Source: Zizania palustris (taxonomy: Eukaryota; Streptophyta; Magnoliopsida; Poales; Poaceae). Taken from it: 64,000 nt of DNA. The notes beneath the pieces are model-generated. The model did not search any database. It saw only the letters and a list, made by a program, of their open reading frames with translations, and was not told the DNA's origin. Position 1 is the stretch's first letter. Every line of letters starts with the position of its first letter. The stretch lies in the NCBI GenBank assembly GCA_019279435.1, contig JAAALK010000082.1, positions 23,655,034 through 23,719,033 on the forward strand, in the 5' to 3' direction. Below are positions 32,901 through 44,258 of the stretch, in pieces. The position numbers and the translations under genes are program-made.

Positions 32901-33178
32901 GCCCTTCTTAAAGCGTACTTCTAAACCATCCTCAAGCAGTTGCGAAACAGAAATTAGATTAAAGTTCAGATTTCCAACTAAAGCAACATTCTTTAAAGAG
33001 AAATAATCAGAAATACGAATCGACCCAATACCTTGTACCTTCCCTTGACCACTGTTCCTGAAAGTGATGTATTCCTTGGAGCTCAGGGGAGTGAGGCTGG
33101 AGAACCATCTGTGGTGTCCCGTCATATGGTGAGAACATCCTGAATCCATGATCCATACATCCTCCAGTCCTCGATCCT
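29943..33178 (-). pseudogene. SIRE-type copia Pol (decayed)
   Basis: Collinear with the intact Pol at 14981-18178 but broken by stops and small indels into at least eight pieces. Still visible: protease WIMDSGCSHHMTG (33100-33149), integrase pieces (32388-32792, 31851-32270), reverse transcriptase with IYVDDIIFGG (30761-30979) and RNase H with SDADFGG and STTEAEY (29943-30673). It cannot be translated as one protein. Confidence 0.88.
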
Positions 33179-33179
33179 A

Positions 33180-35932
33180 CAAGATCAATGGTCATGAGTG
33201 GGAGCAAATGGTCGACCACCAGGTATAGCAAAAGTACTAAAACAGTGTCGAGCCATCTGCTCATATGTAGGAAAGCAGAAGGAATCATATGAGTCTGGAC
33301 CAAAACGCGGCTCAAAGCGCGGTCCTCTGTTCTGCCTAAAATCACGGTCACGAGGTCCAGAACCGTATCCATAACGATCTGGAACTCTACCGGAATGGAA
33401 ACCACCCTCCGAAGCACGATCATAAAAATCGTCTTCTCTACCACCACCTACACGATGTGGCCTGGCCTCTAGCCTCTCTCTACGTCGAGGAACTCTCTGT
33501 CTACCACCTTGCTGGTAGAACTGCTCCTGCCCACCCCGAGCTCTCTCTGCTCGCTCAACCCTCTTCCTCCTGAAGCAAAACTCCTCAAGATGCCTATCTC
33601 TCTGACAAAACTCACAGTGATAGGTAGGCTTCTTAGGATGTGGTTGAGGCTTGGGAATCTTAGACTTGGTGGTGTTTGGTGTATCATATTTGGTGTGAGA
33701 GGGTCCAGGTAAAGAATCAAGAGAAGTGTGAAGAGTTTTAGGCTTTGGGACCAAGATCTACTTCTTAGGTGGAGCTTTAGGTTGTTCTTGAATCACTCCA
33801 TCCTTGGGATGACTATCCTTAAAGGACTCAGTGGAGTGAGTCTTGGGATATCTCTGCTCAGGAGTCATTTTACTCCACTCCACTGCTCGGCTAATGGCAC
33901 TCTCAAAATCAGCCTTGGTATAGGTGTAACCTACCCCAAACCCATCCTGTCTCTTGAACTGCTGGATCATCATGCCGAGCTGTGGCTCTCTAGCACTAAT
34001 CCAACTCAGGATCTGACGGAGGTAAAAGTTCTCGTTCTGAACATCAGCTAGCTCCTCTCTCAAGGAAGCTAACACCTCCACCTAAGACAAGCAGATCTCA
34101 CACTCTTTATCAACTTCGACAGACTTCTCAGCTTTTAGCTTAATCAACTCCATCCTAATGGACAAGCAGTTCTCACAAACAGTGGGTGGAACTGACAAGG
34201 TATCAAGCTCCAGCTTAGTCTGCTCCAACTCAGCTCTCACTCCAGCTAACTCGCTCAACTGCTCATCACTCTTGGCTCTCAGCTCAGCTATACTAGCTAA
34301 ATGGGATGGGCAGTCTACACAAGGTGCGACGACAGTGGCATGAGCATCTTTTAGCTCCTACTGAGCGTTCTCAAGCTCAATGGCCAATGCGTCTCTCTCA
34401 TCTACTCTCTCTGTGTACCTGGACTTAAGAGTCGTCAGGTCACACAACAACACCTCACAGTTAGGGCACTCACCACTATCACCCAAGCAAGAGGAAGAAG
34501 ACAGACTCTCAATCTTGTCATTTGCCATGGCAAGCTCACTCTCAAGCTCATCTATCCTCTTCTTAGCCCCTCTAAGCAGTTTCTCCCTATACTTCAACTC
34601 CTGACGGTTCTGTTCTAATAAATTAACAACTTCTTGTTCATAGGATGATATCTTCTCATCGTCATCGTCATCGGAGTCATCGGAGGAGTCCTTTTCTTTC
34701 TTCTCCCCAAGAGCCATTGAGCAGAAGCTCTTGTGGGGTCTTCGGCTGTCACGTGAGCGTCTCTTCGGCTTGTCCCCGAAGGCCATGAAACAGAGGCCCG
34801 CCGGATTATCCCTGTCCTTCCCCTTCCTGATCACGATCTCTTCATCACTTGTGCTCGAAGATGAGGAGGAAGACGGGGATCTCTTGGAGTAGCTTTTCTC
34901 CATCTTGGCAAAGAAAGCCTTGTCTCGTTTCTTGTTCTCATGCCTGTAGTCCTTCAAAGCCTTTCGAAAGAATCTCGTCTTGGGCTTGCCCTTTGTAGAG
35001 TTGTCGTACTTGTCGGAGTCGTAGGAGTTGCCGCCGGTTCCCTTCTTGTAATTCTTCCGCTTGGGGCAGTCGGCAATGAAATGACTTGTATCACCACACT
35101 CAAAGCATACGGATTTTGTGCCGTGTCTCTTAAACATTCGTTTATCATAGACACGTCGCACCCGGTTGTTAAACAAGCACATATCATCATCTCCTAGAGT
35201 ATCAAGTTGTTCCTCGGAGATGGACATCAAGGAAAACGTTGTACAACTCATGGCATTAGGATCAGCAGATGGTGTTGCAAGTTCCAGAGTCTTTGATCCA
35301 GAACCAGTGATATTTGATCTCAACTGGATATCGACCTCTGAGGCCTTGATCTTACTAAAAAGGTCAGCGACGGTCAAGGTATCATAAGACGCACTCTCAA
35401 CAATAGAAGAGACATTGATCTCCCGGATCTTAGGGTCCAAGGTATGAAGTACCTTAAGCGCCTGTTCATGATCCGAGACCAGCTGATCATGCTCGGCCTT
35501 GTTAACGCGAAGCTTGTTAATGATCGATTGAAAACGACCAAACAAAGCCTCAACCGTCTCACCCGGCTTCTATGAGAAATTTTCATACTCACGCCAGTGG
35601 GTCTGGTAGAGCCTAGCCTTGACCTGAGCTGTCCCCTCATGGTGTGCCTAGAGGGTAGCCCAGATCTCTCGAGCAGTGGTGAGATGGCTAACACGCTCAA
35701 ACTCACTAGGACCTAGACCAGAAAATAAAATGTTCACCGCTTTACTATTATTTTGATGTTGTGTAACTACATCTGCAGCAGTATCCGCAGCAATAGTCAT
35801 GATGGTGAAAGTAGGATGAACACAAATCTCCCATATGTCTGAGCTCTGGCTCATAAGGTATGCTCACATGCGAGTCTTCCAATAAGTGTAGCCAAAAGCT
35901 TCTAGGGACGGGATTTTACCAGAAGACTTCAT
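33180..35932 (-). pseudogene. SIRE-type copia Gag (decayed)
   Basis: Start ATG at 35932. A TGA replaces the arginine codon in the RMRAYL motif (CGA to TGA), and further stops occur near 35648, 35575, 34358 and 34082. Longest surviving piece is 34358-35545 with the zinc knuckle CFECGDTSHFIADC. The second knuckle CEFCQRDRHLEEFC is in 33185-33754. The gag end PTHDH followed by TGA overlaps the pol frame as in the intact element. Confidence 0.88.
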
Positions 35933-35982
35933 GGTCACTACCTAGGTTTGAATCGGTTAAGATATTAGAAAACCCTAACCTC

Positions 35983-35994
35983 GCTCTGATACCA
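35983..35994 (-). promoter_or_regulatory. tRNA-iMet primer-binding site
   Basis: Minus-strand TGGTATCAGAGC, two bases from the LTR start at 35997. Confidence 0.92.
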
Positions 35995-35996
35995 CT

Positions 35997-37705
35997 TGTA
36001 GGACCGAAAGTAGCGACCAGAGGGGGTGAATGGGCGCCTAAAAATTTCAGCTAAACTATATCCTAATCCCAACACCCAAACAAACTTTACCAGACAAATA
36101 ATATTAGCAAAGCAAATTATTGAAACTAAAGTTGTCTAGCATAAAAATGACCGATGTATTAATTGAAATGATATTAAAGATAAACTAAATAAAAATACTG
36201 CAGTAAATAAAAACACCTAGATAAATTACTGATTTTTTATATTGCAGTCTAAAAAATAAACTACTAATCAAATAAATAAAGCAGGGATCATTCAAAAATT
36301 AATTATGATATAAACTTAATAGTATTTCACGTGAAAACTAGAATAAAAATTTATTGCGACTAATAAATTTTTCTTTTCCTTTTATATGAGCAGATTAAAC
36401 AGAAATATTTAAATTAATAATACGAGATAACTAATAAGCAGATTAAAGAATAATATCTAGCAGATAAAAAAATTATCTACGAAAATACTAAAAAATATTT
36501 TACTGCTAATTAAAAATAGATGATTAATGATTTAATTATTCTACCTAAAAATTAGTAGATTAGATTAAAAGAGAACTTACCTTCGCCTGCGTGCTCATCA
36601 TCGTTCGCTGGATGCACCTTGACGCCACTCCGTGCGAAAAGTCTCACCTTGCCAAAGCCACCGCTGCACGTCTCGCGCTGACGTCCTGGAACAAGAAAAA
36701 CATGACGCTGGAATAGAAAGGACTGTCACGCGCGTAGCCTTCCTGCGCATAGCAGAGCTAGCTTCCAGTGCTAGCTGTGCACCTTGTTCCTTTAGCCAAA
36801 GCCACCGTGGGCCCCGCACGGAGAAGAAAAGCTACCGGATGTGGGTTCTGCCACCACACAGACGCCGTGGGGCCCGCAAGCTTGGTTGCCGCACCGAGCA
36901 TACAACCGAAGTGTTGCTGGCTATTGTTGACGTGCCGTGGGCCTCGCCTGAACGCAACGCCAAGTCCCAGCGCAGGAGCGGCCGCCGGTGGTTTCCCGTG
37001 CTGCAGCTGCGCGACGCCCGGTGTGGGAAAAACGCGAAAACAACGTGGCCGTTTGTTTCTTTGCCGCATGGAACACAGAAGCGACGATGAACAAAACAGA
37101 GATCAATCCAATTTTTGGTGGACTGCAGATTGATCTATAAAAAACAGTCATCTATCCCCAGGGAGGATAGGGGCCTATTTATAGGCGACTCCTAATACAT
37201 CAAAAGACTAATTTACCCCTAGGGTAAATTAATACTGACTCTAAAATAAATTCCGAAAATTACTAAAATATTCTTAGAAAATATCCTAACTCAAATAAAA
37301 TTATTCTAAACTTAAAAACTAAACATTAATATTCTAAAAAAATAATCATAGGTTGTCAGTTTTGCGCCGAAACTGACAAAGCGTCCACCGTCTTCACACC
37401 GGGTACCCGGATTGGGCCGACCCGACCCCGTAGCTTCCTCAGCCCGGCAATCGCTCGCCGCTCGTGTACCTGAGTCAAACCCAGTCAACAGACTAGTGGA
37501 TCCTCTGCCGCTCCTAGCCATGTACCCAGATTGGGCCAGCCCGACTCCGCGGCTCCTCTGCCCAGCTGTCGCTCGCTGCCCGTGTACTTGAGTCACACGC
37601 GCCTCAGACTCGGCAGGACTTCATATCTCTCTTCTTTTGACTTCTGTTGACAATCACTCAGCACATCTGGAGTATCAAAACCATATTCTTCAACATGGTT
37701 TCTCA
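35997..37705 (-). repeat. 5' LTR of decayed copia element
   Basis: About 1709 bp, plus-strand ends TGTAGGACCG and CATGGTTTCTCA. TATA box on the minus strand at 37176-37183. Same subfamily as 26498-28216. The flank beyond 37705 is Tat sequence. Confidence 0.9.
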
Positions 37706-38674
37706 CCCAGTGGCCGAACCCTCCATACAGTGGCCTCGGACACCAGTGGTCGAGCCCCATGCAGAACGAGTTCGGCCCCCAATGGCCAAACCCAGCACCG
37801 CTCTAGACGAGCCCTCCGGTAGGAGGCCTCGGCCCGAACTGGCCGAACGTACCTCCGGCTTGGCAGGACCCTTCGCTGATATGGTCTGAGACACTGTCAA
37901 CCTAGCCGAACCCCCCTCTGGATAACGGGTTTGGCTCACGGTGGGCGAAGCCACTAGAGCCACCGATGCCTCTGCCATACAACTGGGCAGGGACCCCGTG
38001 GGCTCTATACGTATCACAATCGGAGCACCCTTTGGAACATAACACTATTCCTTGTTTTCCTTCGGAGTATTATAACTGGAAGGGACAAACAGACGCGACG
38101 GATGGGGGGTATCGTCCACAGGCTGTCCGTGGTGCCTCCGAATCGACTCACGCAGGACAGAGCCGAGGGAGATGAATATGAAGAGGCAAAAGACAGGGGA
38201 TACAAAGATATCATAGTCAGAGTAGGGTCTCAGGAAGTCCCAATCCCAAAGGCCCCTTCACCGAAGCCTAACAGAGGTAAGTCTCCTGCTCCAGCCGAAG
38301 CCAGCACCGGACCCTAGTTCGATCGGCCAGACAAGGCCGGTCCATTTAGGAGGGTCCACAGCGAAGGCCCCTCCGATTATGAAATATGCGAGGCCAAGCG
38401 GGGCAGTACCCCTTCGGCCAATAATAATAGGAACAAGGGAGTGGCACCTGGTACCAAGCCACAGCCATCTTGGGCACCTCCAGGTATGTCCAAATCACAG
38501 AAGAGGCATCTGCAATGCCTACGAGCACATGAGATGCACGAGAAAAAAGCCGAGGATGAGTGAGACGCCATTTTTGAAGAAATTCGTCCTTGGCCAACGA
38601 TAAGACAGGGATGGAGGATCAAGCCGGTTGAGATAACCAACCCAGCTCCTAGTCCGAGCGACGATGATGACGAC
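37706..38674 (+). pseudogene. Tat gag to protease linker
   Basis: Repeated CAGTGGCCGAACC-like motifs at the start. From about 38317 the frame reads PPGMSKSQKRHLQCLRAHEM, similar to QKRRVQRLR-type sequence in the Tat fragment at 43435-44253, and later IRPWPTIRQGWRIKPV leading into the protease. Stops are present. No complete capsid domain is visible. Confidence 0.6.
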
Positions 38675-39241
38675 ATGCTCGACGACGACTACTCGCCCGT
38701 CTCTGAGGGACCCGTACCTCAGGCAATGGACATCAACATCATCATGCTGCCCGCCGAGTTCGCCCTACCACAGGATGAGGCCGAGGTCGCTCAGTTAAAC
38801 CTTAGCCCATGCAATGCTATTTTTGAAAAACCCGGGGATACGGATCACCATCTAAAGCCTCTCTACGTCAGAGGCCACATTGACGAGAAGCCGATCTCCA
38901 GAATGCTTGTTGATGGTGGTGTCACTGTTAACCTAATGCCTTACTCGCTATTAAAGAAACTTGGCAGGGACGAGGAGGACCTGAAGAAAACCAACTTGAT
39001 GCTCAACGGCTTCAATGGCGAGAGTTCTGAGGCCAAAGGCGTGCTCTCCATGGAGTTGACAGTAGGCAACAAGACATTACCGACAACATTCTTCGTCGTC
39101 GATGTGCAAGGTAACTACAGTGTGCTTCTTGGGTGTGACTGGATTCACGCAAACTGCTGCATTCCTTCTACTTTGCACCAATGCCTAATTCAGTGGGACA
39201 ACGATGAAGTGGAGGTCATACCCACGGGTACTTTGGCCTAG
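38675..39241 (+). pseudogene. Tat-type aspartic protease
   Basis: 189-residue open piece. The active-site region reads RMLVDGGVTVNLMPYS, where the usual D-S/T-G-A is D-G-G-V; related Tat proteases often have DGG here. A second conserved part, SVLLGCDWIHANCCIPSTLH, matches the LLGxDWL block of gypsy proteases. It would cleave the polyprotein. The frame ends at a stop just after TGTLA. Confidence 0.8.
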
Positions 39242-39867
39242 GTAGCATTGGCCAATGTGTCCATTGATGCCATCCACGACAAAGTAGAATGTCTATTAGG
39301 TAGATATCTTTCGGATTACGAATTTGTTAGCGTGTTCGGAGGACGTTTCGTACCAGTGTCTGTAAAGCCGGTTGGTGTAGCACGGCTGTTTCTAAATTAG
39401 TAGTCATGTCTAGCTAGAGTAATCTAGATTGGCTAAAGTCTCATGTAGAGCAATATCGGTCTGCTAAAGACGGTATTGTCGAGGTCATCGAAGACTTTAG
39501 CGAAGTAGAGAAATTAGGACAAGGTTTTGCGTCGGCCGATCCTTTAGAAGAAGTTGACATAGGCGATGGTATCATCCCAAGGCCGACTTTTGTTAACCAA
39601 CATTTATAGCCTGATGAAAAGGCCGAAGTAATAAAGTTTCTTCGGTCGTACGTCGATTGTTTCGCATGGGAGTATAGTGAGATGTCGGGATTAAGCCGCG
39701 AGCTCATAGAGCATCGGCTACCTATCAAATCCAGATTTAGGCCTTACAAACAGCCTCCTCATCACTTTAATTCGGCCATCTATGACTGAGTTAAAGAAGA
39801 AGTGGAGCGACTACTCAAGGGTGGATTTATTAGGCCATGCAGGTATGCCTAATGGGTCGCTAACATT
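39242..39867 (+). pseudogene. Protease to reverse-transcriptase linker
   Basis: Collinear with gypsy pol but broken by several stops. Readable parts include FADCFAWEYSEMSGLSRELI-like sequence around 39660-39710, the region just before the reverse transcriptase in gypsy elements. Confidence 0.6.
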
Positions 39868-40860
39868 GTGCCTGTAGAGAAAAAGGGGAGCGGCAAAATA
39901 CGAGTTTGTATTGATTTCAGGGAACTAAACAAGGCCACTCCAAAGGATGAGTATCCAATGCTGATAGACGACATGCTAATCAACGATGCCTCAGGACACA
40001 AGGTACTAAGTTTTCTTGATAGCAATGCTGGTTATAATCAAATCTTTATGGCCGAAGAGGACGTCTACAAGACAGCCTTTCGATTCCCTAGTTTTGTTGG
40101 TTTATTCGAGTGGGTCGTTATGACTTTTTGTTTTAAAAATGTTGGCGCTACATATCAACGTGCTATGAACTTGATCTTTCATGACTTGCTAGGAGTTATG
40201 TTGGAGGTTTACATAGATGATGTTGTAGTCAAATCGGATGCTATAGGAAACCATTTAGTCGATTTGAAAGTTGCCTTTGATAGGATGCGACAATATGGCT
40301 TAAAAATGAACCCGCTCAAATGTGCTTTTGGCATGTCGGCAGGCAAGTTCTTAGGATTCATGATTCATGAAAGAGGCATAGAAATTGATCCTAAGAGGCT
40401 TGAGAAAATTAGAAACTTTGCAGCACCGATATGCAAGAAAGATGTGTAGAAGTTGCTAGGCAAGATGAATTATTTGTGTCGCTTCATATCCAACTTGTCT
40501 GGCAAGATTGATGCCTTTGTCCCCATACTCCGGTTAAAAAATGAAGCCGAGTTCACTTGGGGGGCAAGTCAGCAAAGCACCTTCGAAAAGATCAAGGAGT
40601 GCTTGTCATCGCCACCCGTGGTGAGGGCACCCAAAGTCGGGATTCCATTTCGGCTATACATTGCTGCTGAAGATAGCATGATCGGGGCCATGCTAACCCA
40701 GGAGGTGGAGGGAAAGGAGTACGTCATCACGTTTTGAGCCATCGGCTGCTGGATGCCGAAAACAGGTACGCGTTTATGGAACGTTTGTGTCTATCACTTT
40801 ACTATGCATGTACCAAATTATGACACTATCTTCTCCCTACTACATGTATTGTCGCTTGCC
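39868..40860 (+). pseudogene. Tat-type reverse transcriptase and RNase H
   Basis: 39868-40449 holds fingers and palm: GKIRVCIDFRELNKATPKD, then the catalytic motif EVYIDDVVVKS near residue 115. A stop (TAG at 40447-40449) separates it from 40453-40737, which holds the thumb and the start of the first RNase H. Frameshift near 40737 and a stop near 40830 break RNase H. Domain order and sequence are gypsy Tat. Confidence 0.85.
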
Positions 40861-40880
40861 AAATCGGTGTCATAAAATAC

Positions 40881-41480
40881 ATGTTGCAAAATCCGATTCT
40901 AAGTGGAAGAATCGGGAAGTCGGCTTACACTTTGATTGAATATGATTTGGCCTATGAACCCCTAAGATCTATGAAAGGCCAAATTATCGCTAATTTTATA
41001 GTTGATCACCACATAGATGTCAGTTGGAGTGACAATGTTGCTCTGATTAAAGTAGTACTATGGAAACTTTATTTTGATGGTTCAGCTTGCAAGAGTGGCC
41101 AAGGTATTGGAGTGGTTCTCATATCACCTAGTGGAATGCACTTTGAAACCTCAGCTCATTTAGAATTTTCCTCTACTAATAACCAAGCTGAATATGAGGC
41201 CTTATTACTAGGACTTGAATTGCTAGAATCTATAGGTGCTAAACATATTCATGCGCATGGTGATTCTCTGTTAGTAGTACAGCAAGTAGCTAAGAATGCT
41301 CAATGTCTTAATGGCTTGCTGAATAGTTACTTGGATAAATGCCTAGAGATTGTTGCTACTTTTGATGACTTCAAAATTTCTCACGTGTCAAGAAAAGCCA
41401 ATTCCATTGCAAATGATTTGGCTAAGCAAGCATCTGGCTATCAAGTTAGGAGAGGTAAATTTTCTATACAGGAAAAACCG
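40881..41480 (+). pseudogene. Second (archaeal-type) RNase H of Tat lineage
   Basis: After a linker ending QIIANFIVDHH, the frame shows LYFDGSACKSGQGIG, NNQAEYEALLLGLELL, HAHGDSLLVVQQV and ANSIANDLAKQA, which supply the D, E, D and D expected of a type I RNase H active site. A second, archaeal-like RNase H between the usual RNase H and integrase is a known feature of the Tat lineage. This piece is open with all four residues kept, although its element is dead. Confidence 0.82.
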
Positions 41481-41659
41481 ATGCTTGGTCTTGTTGCCGA
41501 AGCCAGAAGCTTCGGGCAGGCGCGAAGCCTATCGAACCCTCCGGGTCGGACCCCTCCAACCACCGGAGGGTGCCGCGCACCGGTACCCTCAGGTAGGGAC
41601 ACTTCATCGGCCGAAGGGCCTAACCCGCGCGGAGCCCCTGCGTCGAAGCCTACTGGACA
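41481..41659 (+). other. Filler replacing integrase
   Basis: GC-rich sequence with CCGAAG and GAAGCCT motifs between the second RNase H and the integrase tail. The integrase zinc module and catalytic core, about 900 bp in the relative at 3346-4384, are missing here. The stretch resembles linker or LTR sequence and gives a chance proline-rich frame. Confidence 0.55.
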
Positions 41660-41847
41660 ACAGAGACCTTCTAGAAGAGGTGACCGATAAGAGGTTGAGG
41701 GCTTTAGAAGCTATAGAAATAGACAAAAGGAGAGTAGCTAAAGCCTATAATAAGAAGGTTAAACCAAAATCATTTCAAATAGGTGACTTGGTTTGGAAGA
41801 CGATTTTGCCCTTAGGCACTAAGAGCCCTAAATTTGGCAAATGGTAA
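41660..41847 (+). pseudogene. Integrase C-terminal remnant
   Basis: Reads LLEEVTDKRLRALEAIEIDK and on to FQIGDLVWKTILP, matching the end of the integrase at 3346-3987 almost residue for residue. No catalytic residues remain. Confidence 0.85.
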
Positions 41848-42063
41848 CCTAGTTGGGAAGGTCCTTTCAAAATAGCCGAAATCGCTCCTAGCAATGCATA
41901 TGTGTAAGAATCTCTACAGGAAGAGTGGTTTCGAAGGGCTTTGAATGGCAGGTACTTGAAAAGGTACTTCCCAAGTGTGTTGCAAACGGCTTGAAAGTGT
42001 CGAAAGGCCGATATGAGAGTTATCGTTCTTAGCCCGTTATGCTTTTAGTTCACTTAGTTCAAT

Positions 42064-42079
42064 AAAAGGCAGGGGCATG
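42064..42079 (+). promoter_or_regulatory. Polypurine tract of Tat element
   Basis: AAAAGGCAGGGGCATG directly before the LTR start TGTTGATAGC. Confidence 0.75.
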
Positions 42080-43434
42080 TGTTGATAGCAAAAAATGGCA
42101 TTAATCGTTAAGATTGTCAAAATATCAATTTTGGTAATTTGGGCCAAAAATACACATGTCCTAGACTAGGCTGAAGCCCTATAGGGCCGAAGGCCCATCG
42201 AGCTGTGGGCTTCAGAAGCTTCCAGTGAGCCTGCCCCCTTCGGCCCGAAGGTCTTTAGAGGCCCACCTCGCCGAAGCTTCGGCCCAAAGAGCAGGCTTCG
42301 ATGGGCCTGGCCGAAGGCCCACTTCGGGTAGGAAACCAGAGATAGAGTTGAGTCCGATTCTAGCTAAATTTTATCCCTACGCGTGATTAGGCTGAATCCT
42401 ATCAAATTAGGCTTAGAGATTAGAATTCTAGACTCTATAAATATAGGGGTGAGGCCGGTTCATTAACCCCCCAACACAAATCAATACAAAGCCCTAGCTT
42501 TAAACCGTACCTTTACTTTTACCATTACTTTTCTGCAATATTCGTGGGTTTGCCTGGAAGCCCTCCAACAGCCACTTCGGAACAATGGTAATCCTTGTTA
42601 CTTCGCTTGTGAAGTATCCATTAATCTACGTAATAGATTGATATCGCCTTGTTACTTCGCCTGTGAAGTATCCACTAATCTGCGTAACAGATTGCTACCT
42701 TCGTCCCTAGTGCAACACTTAGCAAAATTCAGTCCCCAGGCCGAATTGGTACTTGATATCTGTTTTGTTGCGGGTTTCCACGTTCGGAGTCACTTCGCCG
42801 GAGGTGTCTGGAGCCAAGAGATTGGTTTTGAAGGTTGCCAGGGCACCCCTCGACAAGAATACTGCTTCGACTACCCGTGCCAGACCATCACGTTGTTGTT
42901 AGTTTGACCGAGTCTTGCACGCTAACACGCTTCGCAACAAGCTTCATCACGACAGGATTTGCCACGTTCGTACCTCGTGTTAGACGAAGTCATGCTAGCG
43001 CATTGCGTTCGAGTTATTTTATCATGTCAGAGACTTCGCGCCGAACCCCGCTGTTTGGAGGTGATTGTCGCGTCAAGATCTGTTCGGAGCCAGTCTTCGG
43101 CCAGATCAGTTCGAACATCGAAGACACCCTTCGGCGGGGACCTTCACATCATACGCCGAAGGTACCCTTCAGTGATACCCCTCGCACTGTACACTTCATA
43201 TCAGTTAGGCTCCGCTCGGCTTGCTAATTTATTCTGTTGAATATATTTCTTTTTGGCTAATTGGATTATTTTCTGTGTGATCTGATTACCTAGCGACTCC
43301 ACGCCCTTACCACGGTTAAGGGTAGTCAGAACGCGACGTTGGTGTTTTGTTATGCTTAGGCTTATCCCTAAGTATCCGCACACTTTTAGATCATCGAACT
43401 GACCCAAGTGCGGGGGCACGTTTTTGTGTCAACA
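42080..43434 (+). repeat. 3' LTR of Tat element
   Basis: About 1355 bp, TGTTGATAGC to TGTGTCAACA, homologous to 1794-3078. TATA box TATAAATA at 42436-42443. Rich in CTTCGGCC and GAAGG motifs. Confidence 0.85.
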
Positions 43435-44253
43435 GGAGTAGGGCCGAATCAAGTTCGATAAGGGAAAGAAACCAATGAACATCGATGATCTCCCATTCCC
43501 AGTCAACATGGTGCATGCGCATTACGTTGGTGATCGGCATGCAAGGGGAGGAAGACAAATCTGTAGCAATGTCACCTCATCAGGCCTCATCAGGAAGTAC
43601 TAGAGGACATCAGAAGAGAGGGAGAACAATGAAGACAGTCGTGGTTACTCGCGTTTCAACCCCCATTGGAACTGTGAGTTCTTTAGGCTTTGCTAGAACG
43701 AGGGGTTGCATCTACCATCCATAGATGACTGCCCGGAATGTGGTGCTCAAGGCAGGACACAAGACGGTCATCGGCCACGCAACATCAAACCCGAGCCGCA
43801 TGATCAGGAGCACCAAAGGTTGTCATCTCCAAGGGTACCAGCACTGGAAAGACTCGGTCCTGTCAATCCTGAAGGAATCGGCCAAATGGCCGACAATGAC
43901 AAAAACAAACCAGAAAAGCCACGGTGGTGTCCTCCCAGGATCTTCACGAGGAGCCAGAAAAGAAGGGTGTAGCGCTTGTGTCATAAAGAACCAAGGACAC
44001 AGATGCACGATGAGGAAGTTGATCGGCCACGCGAAATCAGGAGTGAATGGTGACTAAAAGATAAGGCCGATCACGAAGATGAAAAATTATCAGATTGCGG
44101 TGTCAACCCGATCAACGAGGAGCTACCCAAGCTCATGCTATGAAGACAACACCGAAAAGCGAAGGGGAACTCGGCCAAACCTTGCTACAACTGATGGATC
44201 ACAACAATGCGAACATCGGATCAGTAAGCCAAGGCCAACCTTCGCAAGTGACC
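43435..44253 (+). pseudogene. Tat gag to protease fragment
   Basis: Broken plus-strand frames with LPSIDDCPECGAQ, a cysteine pair like those in the Tat Gag knuckle region, followed by RWCPPRIFTRSQKRRV, similar to the linker in the element to its left. Several stops. It ends at the GGACT duplication of the Tekay element that inserted here. Confidence 0.65.
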
Positions 44254-44258
44254 GGACT
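44254..44258. repeat. Target-site duplication, left (GGACT)
   Basis: GGACT just before the Tekay LTR start, repeated at 56302-56306. Confidence 0.93.

Larger units (their letters stand above)
28731..37705 (-). mobile_element. Decayed SIRE-related copia element
   Basis: Minus strand: 5' LTR 35997-37705, primer-binding site 35983-35994, gag 33180-35932, pol 29943-33178, 3' non-coding region 28762-29942, polypurine tract 28750-28761, and only about 19 bp of the 3' LTR (28731-28749, ending CATGGTTTCTCA) before the sequence changes. Gag and pol carry many stops. The 3' LTR was lost by truncation, so no target duplication can be checked. Confidence 0.88.
37706..43434 (+). mobile_element. Tat-type gypsy element, 5' truncated and integrase-deleted
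   Basis: Plus strand: gag-to-protease linker (37706-38674), protease (38675-39241), reverse transcriptase and first RNase H (39868-40860), second RNase H (40881-41480), remains of integrase C-terminus (41660-41847), polypurine tract (42064-42079) and 3' LTR (42080-43434). The 5' end is cut at the copia LTR. Stops occur between the domains and the integrase core is gone. Confidence 0.85.
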
